A stretch of 64,000 nt of DNA from Candidatus Nitrososphaera evergladensis SR1 (GTDB lineage: Archaea; Thermoproteota; Nitrososphaeria; Nitrososphaerales; Nitrososphaeraceae). The stretch spans positions 2,108,001 to 2,172,000 of the forward strand of contig NZ_CP007174.1 in assembly GCF_000730285.1 (NCBI RefSeq), given 5' to 3'. The notes under the pieces were generated by a model. The model was given only the letters and a program-made list of their open reading frames with translations. It did no database searches and had not been told where the DNA came from. The translations under genes and the position numbers were made by a program. Numbering within the stretch: the stretch's first letter is position 1; every line of letters begins with the position of its first letter. Positions 10,192 through 18,469 of the stretch are shown one piece after another.

Positions 10192-10297
10192 AGCGCCATA
10201 AATGCCCAGTTTTGTGCTCAAAACCGCAATTCTTGGATATGGAAAATCTGTTTTCATCACCGTTCTTCATTTTTATTGATTCATATATAAAGATCCG
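10192..10297 (-). promoter_or_regulatory. CRISPR leader and promoter, partly inside cas4
   Basis: Reading leftward, CTTTATATATG at 10292-10282 is a good archaeal TATA box. It lies within the last codons of cas4, about 90 bases before the first leader-proximal repeat. Transcription would begin near 10255-10260, leaving an AT-rich leader of roughly 65-80 bases. The short leader and overlap with cas4 are unusual but follow from the repeat orientation. The assignment is an inference. Confidence 0.6.
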
Positions 10298-10866
10298 GTA
10301 GGACATACCTTTCTGTATGTGCAGTCGAGACATTTACTGCCGTACTGTGCATTTGGGCTGATTCCACTTGTTATTATCTGCTTAACAGATTCTAACTTTT
10401 GCAAAGCAAAGTTTTTCAATTCTGATGTTAATCTAATTTCTCTTACTACTCGCTTTGATTTTTGAAAGATCACAAAAACACGAGTAACAGGCTTATTGCG
10501 ATTCTCCTCAAGCAAAATGGAGAGCAAGCCGATCTGAGCCTTCAAGCTGTCGGTTATCACAGTGAAATCAGTGTATTTTCTTTCAACCAGAATGATTTCT
10601 CTACTACTCTCGTAGGCTTCATCAATTTTTCCCGACAGACCTAACCGCGTCGAGTAAAGCTGCATTGCAACCAGCTTCTTTCCTCGTGCCAACTTTGGAA
10701 CATAGGTGGGATTGAGCTTTTCTGATCGAGTGTGTAGAGTGCGTCCGGCCATAACAGTACCTCTCTTTTCCTCATATTGACGTAACCCTAGAACCAAAGA
10801 ATAGTAGGTGAATTTAGGACAAAATGCATTCTCGACCACATCAGTTACTGTTATTAGATCTTTCAT
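10273..10866 (-). CDS. cas4: CRISPR-associated exonuclease Cas4
   Basis: This 197-residue protein is a RecB-like Fe-S nuclease. Cys16 (AFCPKF) and the C-terminal cysteines 179, 182 and 188 (KCLDC, VCPTG) supply the iron-sulfur cluster ligands. GKIDE and LVERKYT are the D and E-x-K nuclease motifs. Cas4 trims prespacers and selects their PAM and orientation for Cas1-Cas2. It is the last gene of the operon, overlaps cas2 by 4 bases, and its final codons carry the probable array promoter. Confidence 0.95.
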   Translation of the reverse strand: MKDLITVTDVVENAFCPKFTYYSLVLGLRQYEEKRGTVMAGRTLHTRSEKLNPTYVPKLARGKKLVAMQLYSTRLGLSGKIDEAYESSREIILVERKYTDFTVITDSLKAQIGLLSILLEENRNKPVTRVFVIFQKSKRVVREIRLTSELKNFALQKLESVKQIITSGISPNAQYGSKCLDCTYRKVCPTGSLYMNQ

Positions 10867-11162
10867 AGAACCTCAGCAGATCTTTTACCCGCGGCATATT
10901 GTCTATCAAATCCCTTCCCCACTATACTGATCCTGCCAAAACACTGCTCACACGTAAGAATAAGATAGAAAGAGTCCCGCTCATCAGCAATGACCTTCTT
11001 TATATCTTCGAGCAGGTCCTTCTTTTTCTGGTTTACAAGGGTGCCGCAGAAGGCACTTTTTTGTATTCTTATAAACCCTGCATTTTTTAGAATCCGTATG
11101 ACGTTTTTTCGAACTAAATCATCTGAAATGTCGTAGACTGCATAGTATGAGTTTCCTTTCAT
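10863..11162 (-). CDS. cas2: CRISPR adaptation protein Cas2
   Basis: This 99-residue protein matches the Cas2 ferredoxin-like fold: an N-terminal strand YYAVYDISDD with the conserved aspartate, the segment RIQKSAFCGTLVNQ, and DSFYLILTCEQC as a later core strand. It forms the dimeric centre of the Cas1-Cas2 integrase that inserts new spacers at the leader end. It overlaps cas1 upstream and cas4 downstream by 4 bases each (ATGA-type overlaps), so the three adaptation proteins are probably made together. Confidence 0.95.
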   Translation of the reverse strand: MKGNSYYAVYDISDDLVRKNVIRILKNAGFIRIQKSAFCGTLVNQKKKDLLEDIKKVIADERDSFYLILTCEQCFGRISIVGKGFDRQYAAGKRSAEVL

Positions 11163-12115
11163 GCTTCTTTATCTCCGCTGGTAAGCCTTTCTATTATTTC
11201 TCTGCAAAACCTCCAAGTTATCTTTTCCAGCTCTTTTCTGTTCTTCTCGCTGTAAGAGGTCAAAAGCGTCAGTCTGGCATCCTTTTTCAGAAATATACTT
11301 GAATCATCATTCTTTTCAAACCAGCGTTCTGAAACCATTTTCTTGTTAAACAGGCTCACGACCGTCCTGTCTATAAGTGGTCTTACCAACTCCATGAGGT
11401 CAAAGGAAAGTGTGGGTTTACCATAAGAGTCAGCATGGTAAAAGCCTGAATTTGGATCAAGACCTGACAGAATTATTATCTTTTCAACATCAGAATAGGC
11501 TATTCCGTAGGCATAATTTAGTAACGCATTAAAACCGTCTAGCGCAGGATACTGGCTTCTGTGTTCAAACGACCATTTGCTAGGTAGGCTTGAAGATATA
11601 GCGCGGAAGTATGCTGAAGCAGATGTACCTTCGAGTCCAAGAAGACTTTGTTTCACTCTGTTATCAGGTTGAAGCTTGCGGATCTGCAAGAGTGCATCTG
11701 ATATGATGTCAATTGCACGAGTGATTTCTGGAACATCAACTTTCCTGTTGTTCTTCAAGTCTTGCAAAAACTCCTTTTGCCTTTTGAGCTTTGTTCTGAC
11801 CAGCTCAATTGAGATCTGGACTCCCAATACCGTATCTTGGTTGGCATACTGTCTCCTACGCAATTCTGTACTCTTGCCGGCCGTACTCACCCACAGCCTT
11901 GCAACCGGTCTTCCTGCCCAGTCAGTCACAACGAGTTGAATATTCTTTTCAATGCATAATTTGATTGCCTGTGAGCTGATGAGTATATTGGCGCTTGTGA
12001 TTATAGCATCGACCTTTTCTGCAGGAACCTCAGATTTGCCATCTTCATTTTTTACTATGAACAGATCATTTTGACGTTTCAGGACTGATCCGTGACTTGA
12101 TATTTCGAGGATCAT
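11159..12115 (-). CDS. cas1: CRISPR integrase Cas1
   Basis: This 318-residue protein is a full-length Cas1. The N-terminal beta domain (MILEISSHGSVLKRQND) is followed by the alpha-helical catalytic domain with Glu162 (LLGLEGTSASAYF), His227 (GFYHADSYGKP) and the acidic pair around 239-242 (FDLMELVRP). Together these bind the metal used to join spacer ends to the repeat. The subtype resembles those of I-B/I-A loci. It overlaps cas6 by 4 bases upstream and cas2 by 4 downstream. Confidence 0.96.
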   Translation of the reverse strand: MILEISSHGSVLKRQNDLFIVKNEDGKSEVPAEKVDAIITSANILISSQAIKLCIEKNIQLVVTDWAGRPVARLWVSTAGKSTELRRRQYANQDTVLGVQISIELVRTKLKRQKEFLQDLKNNRKVDVPEITRAIDIISDALLQIRKLQPDNRVKQSLLGLEGTSASAYFRAISSSLPSKWSFEHRSQYPALDGFNALLNYAYGIAYSDVEKIIILSGLDPNSGFYHADSYGKPTLSFDLMELVRPLIDRTVVSLFNKKMVSERWFEKNDDSSIFLKKDARLTLLTSYSEKNRKELEKITWRFCREIIERLTSGDKEA

Positions 12116-12753
12116 ACAGCTTCAATCACCCCGAAACCCTTTGAAACGCTCTTGCCAAGACCAAAGAATCTAGGAAGATTTGTATTGACACTAAAGGAGG
12201 CTCTGAAGGCTTGAAAATAGTTCTCATGTACCTTGGCCGATTGTGGTCGGAAAGTTTCAAGGTTGGCAGTAACTTTGAAATTGACGAACACTGACAACCC
12301 CTTCAAGGCACTCAAGATGTTGCCCACAAGTATCTTTTCAAGGAATAACTTTCGTTTTCCGCCCTCAAGATCCTTAAATTTCCGGTAGTTTTCCTCGTTG
12401 AGAGCTATCCAAGGTGTAACAAATCTGAACCTTGATTTTGTTTCCTCGATAGAGAATGAGTCATTCACTATGTCCACGCTCTGTATGCTTATCTTGTCAG
12501 TTGGTGTAGTTATATGGTCAAGTGTGGATATCTTACGACATACAACTTCGGCATAGTCATTTAGACCCATTACCAAAAGCCGACCATGAACTTTCTTGTA
12601 CTGGACTAGCGGGTAATGATAGGAGCTTTCAGAGTGGTGATGAAATTCTGTGTCCTCCACAAACAGGTGCCCAAGAAAACCGCGCAGAGCTACTGATGAT
12701 ATGGTATTGTTCGGAACTTCAACATAAGCATAGCAGATCTTTATTTTATCCAT
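12112..12753 (-). CDS. cas6: CRISPR RNA endoribonuclease Cas6
   Basis: The ORF opens further upstream, but the ATG at 12753 (MDKIKICYAYVEV) is preferred: it starts at a beta strand and overlaps the cas3 stop by 13 bases. The resulting 213-residue protein ends in FFGLGKSVSKGFGVIEAV, the glycine-rich loop that marks Cas6 proteins. Cas6 cuts the array transcript within each repeat, here probably leaving an AUUGAAAC handle. Several histidines near residues 37-45 could be catalytic. Its place between cas3 and cas1 is less common than a position at the operon head. Confidence 0.85.
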   Translation of the reverse strand: MDKIKICYAYVEVPNNTISSVALRGFLGHLFVEDTEFHHHSESSYHYPLVQYKKVHGRLLVMGLNDYAEVVCRKISTLDHITTPTDKISIQSVDIVNDSFSIEETKSRFRFVTPWIALNEENYRKFKDLEGGKRKLFLEKILVGNILSALKGLSVFVNFKVTANLETFRPQSAKVHENYFQAFRASFSVNTNLPRFFGLGKSVSKGFGVIEAV

Positions 12754-14936
12754 TTGTCTAAGCCTACCTCCACGTCGTAAACGTCCTGCAGACAACCCTT
12801 TTTGGGAATAAGGATGCCCCTTTCTAGGAGTTCTTGGTCGAGATAATCTCTTACAAGCTTCACTGAAGAGGCCGAAATATTCGCGGTTAGAGCAGAGTAA
12901 GACTTGAACGATCTTCTGTCGATTCTTTGTGTTGATTTTAGCGCTTCAGATATCTTTTGCAAGTCTTGCTCAGCTTCAGGCACTATCATGGAGTGTCCTT
13001 CGTCTGCAAATACGTGATTGTTCACAAATCTCGAAACATCCTCAAAATCCATGTCACGAATTAAGCGGTCAAGCTCTTCTATTCTGTCTGCATTCTGCAT
13101 GTTCTTCACAGATACTCGCTCATAGTAACTGTCAAGTTTGTCATACAATTCCTTGGAATTCTTCACTTTTTTCAGTATTTTCAGCGATTCCTGATACTCC
13201 AGCTCGCTGTACGGTAGGTAATCCGAATCCTTCTGGAAAATGAAAAGCATGGGATTCGTTGCTTCACCTTCACGATTGAGACGCCCCATAACTTGCACAA
13301 CGTTATCTAGGGGAGCGACTTCGCGGTATACTTCAGCAAAGCTCACGTCAACTCCTGCTTCCAGCACCTGAGTAGAAACTACAATCACATTTTTTCCTTT
13401 TTCTTTGATCTTCTGAATGATGTCGCTGCGAGTCTTCTTTCTTATGCCCGAGGTTACATACAGCGACTGGTGACCATTCTGCGACATTTCATAAAAAACC
13501 TCCTTTGCTTTTTTTCGTGTATTTAACATGACAAGGATTTTTCTATCAATCCTCACAGGAGGCTGAAAACGGGTCATGAACCTAATGTTTTTCAGAGTCA
13601 ATCTATGATACGTTTCTGACAGTGTTTGAGGGACTCGTGTAATTGGAACATTGTTGGACAGTTCATAAGGAATAGTTGCACTAACCAAGAGTGTCTTTGA
13701 GTTCATTTCTTGGCATATTTTTTGCAGCATCTTGATAAAATTTGGTAGAAGAAACTTTGGTACGACCTGTATTTCATCAACTATCAGTAACGCATTGCGT
13801 AGAGAAGCAAGTTTCATCTTATCGGATACGGAGTTAAAATAGAGTATCATCAAAAGTCTCTGGGTTGTTGATATGACAAACTTGCTGTGAAATGACTCAT
13901 TTTCAAAGTTATAGCCAAGGCTTTCCAATGTACGGCTCTCACTCAACTTGCTTGCAAGACTGCCTGCAAAGAGATGGTTGTAGACGAGGATCTCATCAAG
14001 TGCTTGTTGATCTAATACATCTTTTATTTTGCTCTCAAAATCTTCAGTTAATGCAAGCAATGGAGAAAAATACATAACACGTTCTATTCCATGTATATTC
14101 GAATATTCGTTTATAAGGTCCAGAAAGACCTTTGTTTTTCCCATTCCAGTGGGTGCATTAAGCACCGACACTGGCGCAGCAAAGTCATGGGTGCTAGCAA
14201 ACCACTGCTGAAACTCTGTGCGGAGTTTTGAAAGTCCTGATGTTGTGTTAACTAGTCTGTTGGTGCTCATGCGCAAATCGTATTTGATATCCTGCCGTTC
14301 GGAAAAGCTTCCCCTGTCCGCTTGAAGCAAGGCCGAGAATATCATACAAGCTTCAATAAAGTCGCGTACAGCGTCTCCGGAGAGTGATTGTAGCTTGTTC
14401 TCAAAGGACATTGGTCTTGCAAATTTTGAAAGACATTGATCCCAGTCAAGCGTAGAAAAGTGTTGTGTGTTAGCCATTGCTCCTTTAAATTTTGCAAGGT
14501 TTTCAAGTAGACCTTGCTTAGTCCTTTTCATGCGATCTGTTTGATCTTCATTTTGTATTTCGTTTGAGAGATGTGAATGATGGGCCGCTATGACACAGAG
14601 CACGAGTTGTAATTGATTTGAATCTAGTTCATCGGCTAGTAGCTTTTCTGCAGCCCACGCAGAAAACAAAGCATGTTGTCTTTCGTATTTGGACTCTAGA
14701 TCGTCTTCAATTAACCTTCTTTTTTCATCTCCTGCCTGAAAAAGCTCTTGATAAAATGGATTAAGTTTGCCTATATCATGCAGGAGGCCCGCGTAATATG
14801 CTAGTTTGCAGCTTTCAAACCGCGTTTTGCGTACAATACCTTCTGCAGAAGTTGCCACTCGTATCAAGTGCTCATCAAGTGGTTTTCCGGGATGCGATAG
14901 AAAAGTGTCAGTAGAAACAGACAACTTTTCCACCAT
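12741..14936 (-). CDS. cas3: CRISPR nuclease-helicase Cas3
   Basis: This 731-residue protein fuses an HD nuclease and an SF2 helicase. The HD motif is His53-Asp54 in LLHDIGKLNP, with further histidines at 88 and 119-120. Walker A lies at about 261-268 (APTGMGKT), the DExH box is DEIQ at 387-390, then VSATIPYEL (motif III), STQVLEAGVDVS (motif V) and QVMGRLNREGE (motif VI). It degrades DNA marked by Cascade. It overlaps cas5 by 29 bases upstream and cas6 downstream. All key residues appear intact. Confidence 0.97.
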   Translation of the reverse strand: MVEKLSVSTDTFLSHPGKPLDEHLIRVATSAEGIVRKTRFESCKLAYYAGLLHDIGKLNPFYQELFQAGDEKRRLIEDDLESKYERQHALFSAWAAEKLLADELDSNQLQLVLCVIAAHHSHLSNEIQNEDQTDRMKRTKQGLLENLAKFKGAMANTQHFSTLDWDQCLSKFARPMSFENKLQSLSGDAVRDFIEACMIFSALLQADRGSFSERQDIKYDLRMSTNRLVNTTSGLSKLRTEFQQWFASTHDFAAPVSVLNAPTGMGKTKVFLDLINEYSNIHGIERVMYFSPLLALTEDFESKIKDVLDQQALDEILVYNHLFAGSLASKLSESRTLESLGYNFENESFHSKFVISTTQRLLMILYFNSVSDKMKLASLRNALLIVDEIQVVPKFLLPNFIKMLQKICQEMNSKTLLVSATIPYELSNNVPITRVPQTLSETYHRLTLKNIRFMTRFQPPVRIDRKILVMLNTRKKAKEVFYEMSQNGHQSLYVTSGIRKKTRSDIIQKIKEKGKNVIVVSTQVLEAGVDVSFAEVYREVAPLDNVVQVMGRLNREGEATNPMLFIFQKDSDYLPYSELEYQESLKILKKVKNSKELYDKLDSYYERVSVKNMQNADRIEELDRLIRDMDFEDVSRFVNNHVFADEGHSMIVPEAEQDLQKISEALKSTQRIDRRSFKSYSALTANISASSVKLVRDYLDQELLERGILIPKKGCLQDVYDVEVGLDKWIK

Positions 14937-15657
14937 CCTGCAAAGAATAATAGGACGATAGCTTGGGCTTTTCTGAAATTCTTACCTCATAAGCTGAACC
15001 TCTTGCCGGTATCCAGTGTCTGAGAACACGCCTTTCCAGCTTTTCGTTTTCAAAGAAATGGTGAAGATGTCTTTCTATTATTATGCGAGAATTATCGTTC
15101 ACTGGTTCGGCAGTTACAGAGAATCGCGTATTGTACGTTTCAGATTCGTCGAGGATTACTGATGAAGTTTCAAATTTGCGGCCGTCAAATACAGCTATTT
15201 CTTGCATCTTTGCGTCAGAAATTCTTGCAGGACAGTATGCATGCCCAAGGTATGGTGGATATTTGAAATCATTCTCCTTCAGAGCTGCATAAAGCGTGTC
15301 CATGATGGAATCATCAGTCTTGACATAGATTCTGTATGATGGTGAGACCAAAACTTCTGTTTTGAATGGTTTGGTCTTTGGTTCCTTAAGAGACCTATGA
15401 TTGGTAAAGAAGGAAATTTTTCTCGGATCGGACTCTAGCTCCATTCCGATCTTTGTCTTCTTAAACAGTTTGATATAATCACCACCGTAAATCTCCCCAA
15501 GTGAGTGATCTCTTTCCACTCCCAGAATCGCTCCAAGTAGACCTATCACTGCGCTCTTGGAAGGTATGTAATATACGGTCTGGTTTGACGTTACAGAAGG
15601 ATCTCTAAATGCAGCAAACTCGCCAGAGATGCAAAATGATACGATGCTGTTTAGCAT
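14908..15657 (-). CDS. cas5: Cascade subunit Cas5 (type I-B)
   Basis: This 249-residue RAMP-type protein starts with the Cas5 signature: ISGEFAAFRDPSVTSNQTVYY, then PSKSAVIGLLGAILGVER. It caps the 5' handle of the crRNA in the surveillance complex. YPPYLGHAYCPARI and the C-terminal beta segments fit Cas5b/Cas5h proteins. It overlaps cas7 by 7 bases and cas3 by 29, implying coupled translation. Confidence 0.92.
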   Translation of the reverse strand: MLNSIVSFCISGEFAAFRDPSVTSNQTVYYIPSKSAVIGLLGAILGVERDHSLGEIYGGDYIKLFKKTKIGMELESDPRKISFFTNHRSLKEPKTKPFKTEVLVSPSYRIYVKTDDSIMDTLYAALKENDFKYPPYLGHAYCPARISDAKMQEIAVFDGRKFETSSVILDESETYNTRFSVTAEPVNDNSRIIIERHLHHFFENEKLERRVLRHWIPARGSAYEVRISEKPKLSSYYSLQDGGKVVCFY

Positions 15658-16601
15658 TCGACTTCATGTACGGGTATTTGTTTGGATCGCAGACGCGATA
15701 GGAGTAATTTGACATCTTCGCGTATGTCATCGCATGAAGCTATCTTCACATTCTTCACACGTGACTTTCTTTCCACTAGTGTACCTATCAGGCGTTCAAA
15801 GTCAAATGGAGACTTTGAAAGTCCAGTCGCAAACTGTTTCATATCTTGAGACTCGTTAACTAGCACAGGCAGATCATTATATGATGTCGAGTCATACGAA
15901 ACTTCGATGTAAAGTATGCTACGCTGAGGGAATTTGGAGCGTGTGACAAGGTTGTTGGTGCCCTTCCAAAGACATTCAAATAGTTTTTCTTCAACCTTTT
16001 CAAAACGGTTTCTCGCTTCGTTATCGCTGTAGTACTTGCCAAGGTTCATCGGATTGATTGCCCCGTGTACCTTCAACAGAGCATATTCAACAGAATAGAA
16101 CTTGCCAAATGTCGAATATTGCTTCTCTTGACCTTCGTTCTTCTTGCCGACAAATCTTCCTGATATTGTTGGATTTATTATTCTGACCTTGTTCACGCTT
16201 CTGCCTAGTCCAAACTGCACGGGACCTGTGAGTTTATGAGAATCCCCGCCTCCATCCTCTCCTTTATCAGACCTGACAGTTACAAGTGCCCCAAAAAGAG
16301 GCGCGTCGAATGTCAATTGTATCAACTCTGCGATAACATCTTTGCCCTTTATGTTACCTATTATCTCCTTAGCTCGCTGGTCGGCCGTAACGGCATTGCC
16401 ATCTTTATCGTAATCGACAAACAATGTCTCACCAAGAACATCTCTAGCATAATCGCGTATAGTCCGCTTTATTCGGACATCGGTTATTAGGATCGTGTCA
16501 TCAGGCATAAGACGAGGCTGGTTTTCAAATCCAGGATCGCCATTTGGATTCTGCCTTGATTCATAGTAGAACAATATCTCTTTGTTGATGTTCTTTGTCA
16601 A
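15651..16601 (-). CDS. cas7: Cascade backbone subunit Cas7 (Csh2 family)
   Basis: This 316-residue protein carries the Csh2/Cst2-type signature ESRQNPNGDPGFENQPR near residues 15-31, followed by TDVRIKRTIRDYARD and LTGPVQFGLGRSVNKV. Cas7 polymerises along the crRNA spacer and forms the spine of Cascade. The NPNGDP motif is typical of subtype I-B. It overlaps cas8b by 4 bases and cas5 by 7. Confidence 0.94.
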   Translation of the reverse strand: MTKNINKEILFYYESRQNPNGDPGFENQPRLMPDDTILITDVRIKRTIRDYARDVLGETLFVDYDKDGNAVTADQRAKEIIGNIKGKDVIAELIQLTFDAPLFGALVTVRSDKGEDGGGDSHKLTGPVQFGLGRSVNKVRIINPTISGRFVGKKNEGQEKQYSTFGKFYSVEYALLKVHGAINPMNLGKYYSDNEARNRFEKVEEKLFECLWKGTNNLVTRSKFPQRSILYIEVSYDSTSYNDLPVLVNESQDMKQFATGLSKSPFDFERLIGTLVERKSRVKNVKIASCDDIREDVKLLLSRLRSKQIPVHEVEC

Positions 16602-18313
16602 GTTTGAGCCTCCTTTTTCATACCTACATCTTTGCTAAAGTAGCCCTTGTAGAAAAAGTACGAATAATCATTGTACGCAGAATCGTCACTTATTTCTGCA
16701 GAGGGTTGATTGCTTCGGATGAATGATTCCATTTTCTTTATTTTATCTTCAGGAGCTTTTGATAGGCTCAGACCAAGACCTATTCGCTGCATCACAAAGC
16801 GAAGCTTCTCCCTATCATACCTAGAATACGCAAGGATATCACGAAGTGAGTTGCTAGATTCTTCCACATTCTCTTTGAATTTGATATACTCTGCAGCAAT
16901 GACCCCGACTTTGTGAGCGTATTCTTCATTATCATCCATGAGATAACCCTTGCCTTCATTTCGTTGAACATCCTTGCATAAAACTTTTATGCAAAAGTCG
17001 CTCTTACTGAAGAACTGCATGGGTTCTTCTCGGACTTTTTTGTCAAGCCAATTAAACATGTTTTCACGCAATTGCAAAACAAAGCGTGAAAGCAGATAGT
17101 GCTTGTCTATTTTCTTTTTTGCCAGCAGACTTCTGACCGCCGACAGGTAATGTGTCCAGATAGTAGTTTTCCCTCTTGTTTCGATGAGAACTTCTAGAGC
17201 ATGGAATGGAATGTGGCTTCCATCTTCGATTCTAGCAAATATCTCTTTCATATCCTCCATCGTCAGGTTTTCATCAAGCATCACCTCCATCTTTGCTTGG
17301 GAAGTCAAATAGCAAAGTACCTTGAGATTGGATCTGCCTTCCTGTCTATGGCTTTCTTTGTCCAGATCTTTGTAATTTCTCCATAGCTGGTAGTATATTC
17401 CATTCTTAGTATTATTGAAATGATAGCTGGGTTTGGCCGTGTTGGTAAACATCCACTGGAGGCCGGCTATGCGGAATACATCTATTGTATTGATGTTGAC
17501 CAGACGATGCGATTCCGTACCTATAGACAAATTGCGGTAAAACCTCTCACCATCAGAGCAATTGATAGCAAATGCAGGATCGTCATATGAAAGGAATTTA
17601 GCGGTGATTGTAGTTTCTTTTGCAAAGCTTTTTGTCTTGTTACCAAATGAGTCGGTGAAACTCTGCCCTGCATCGCTTTCTTCATCAGTAGAACGGTATT
17701 CCACCTCACCATCCTTTGGGAGAACTAACAGTGAGAAATTGACCACCTTATTTTGTATTCTATCTTCTTGCCAGCGTGACCTGACATGTTTGAAGAATAC
17801 TTGGCAGATTCTCTTGAAGAGAGTGGAGCTGAATTTAGAGTCTTTTGTGATTACTCTGGATCGTACATATTCATCATAGAGATTCTTGCCTGAAATAAAA
17901 TACCTCTCCTTGTCTATGTTCAGGAAGATGCTATTCTTGGCCACGATCCGCTCCTTTTTGGTTTTCAAATTCAGTTCCGCAATAAATGATGCAGCGCCCT
18001 TGCCCATCTCAAGTGAGATTATTGGACCTGCTTTAATATGCTGAAACTGTCCGTAAAGTTCAACATATGGCCTCGGAGAATTTGGACTGGTAGTTCTGAA
18101 CCGGAGTCCCAAGCGGGGGGCAGTATTAGAAGGCATAGAGAAGAGCACTTGAAATGACTTGTATTCTTCAAGTGGTTCACCATATTCCTGCAAGGTCTTT
18201 TTATCCAGTGTAGGACTCATTCCACGCATTATCACTTTCTTGACCGGTTTCGGGCTCTTTACAAACTCCCCCTTGAAGCTTCTGTTTCTCAAATAGAGTT
18301 CATGAGCAAGCAA
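16598..18313 (-). CDS. cas8b: Cascade large subunit Cas8b (Csh1-like)
   Basis: This 571-residue protein is assigned mainly by context: it is the first gene of the operon, directly before Csh2-type cas7, with the size of Csh1/Cas8b large subunits. The family is poorly conserved and no catalytic motif is expected; its role is PAM reading and Cas3 recruitment. The start is TTG at 18313-18311; an in-frame TGA sits just before it, so no upstream start is possible. A T/A box about 30 bases upstream fits a leaderless message for the whole operon. Confidence 0.82.
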   Translation of the reverse strand: MLAHELYLRNRSFKGEFVKSPKPVKKVIMRGMSPTLDKKTLQEYGEPLEEYKSFQVLFSMPSNTAPRLGLRFRTTSPNSPRPYVELYGQFQHIKAGPIISLEMGKGAASFIAELNLKTKKERIVAKNSIFLNIDKERYFISGKNLYDEYVRSRVITKDSKFSSTLFKRICQVFFKHVRSRWQEDRIQNKVVNFSLLVLPKDGEVEYRSTDEESDAGQSFTDSFGNKTKSFAKETTITAKFLSYDDPAFAINCSDGERFYRNLSIGTESHRLVNINTIDVFRIAGLQWMFTNTAKPSYHFNNTKNGIYYQLWRNYKDLDKESHRQEGRSNLKVLCYLTSQAKMEVMLDENLTMEDMKEIFARIEDGSHIPFHALEVLIETRGKTTIWTHYLSAVRSLLAKKKIDKHYLLSRFVLQLRENMFNWLDKKVREEPMQFFSKSDFCIKVLCKDVQRNEGKGYLMDDNEEYAHKVGVIAAEYIKFKENVEESSNSLRDILAYSRYDREKLRFVMQRIGLGLSLSKAPEDKIKKMESFIRSNQPSAEISDDSAYNDYSYFFYKGYFSKDVGMKKEAQT

Positions 18314-18335
18314 TCATTTGGACTGCATATGCCAT

Positions 18336-18345
18336 GAAATTAAAC
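18336..18345 (-). promoter_or_regulatory. Candidate promoter of the cas operon
   Basis: Read leftward, GTTTAATTTC lies about 25-32 bases before the cas8b TTG start. Together with the 156-base gap after the integrase gene, it suggests the eight cas genes are transcribed from here. Confidence 0.45.
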
Positions 18346-18469
18346 ATTTTCATTGACATTCTGTTATTGTTGATCCGGATGGGTTAGACGTAATAATCGA
18401 TGCTCGCATAGGTAAAAGCAAACCGCAGGAGTTTACAATACCTTATTCAGTGTAACATTGCATTGTAGT

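Noticed and set aside
2864-10301. Dozens of ORFs of 60-300 codons inside the CRISPR array
   Set aside because: All are built from translated repeats (for example VVVDSSFR or LLWWIRLSD units) and have no meaning as proteins.
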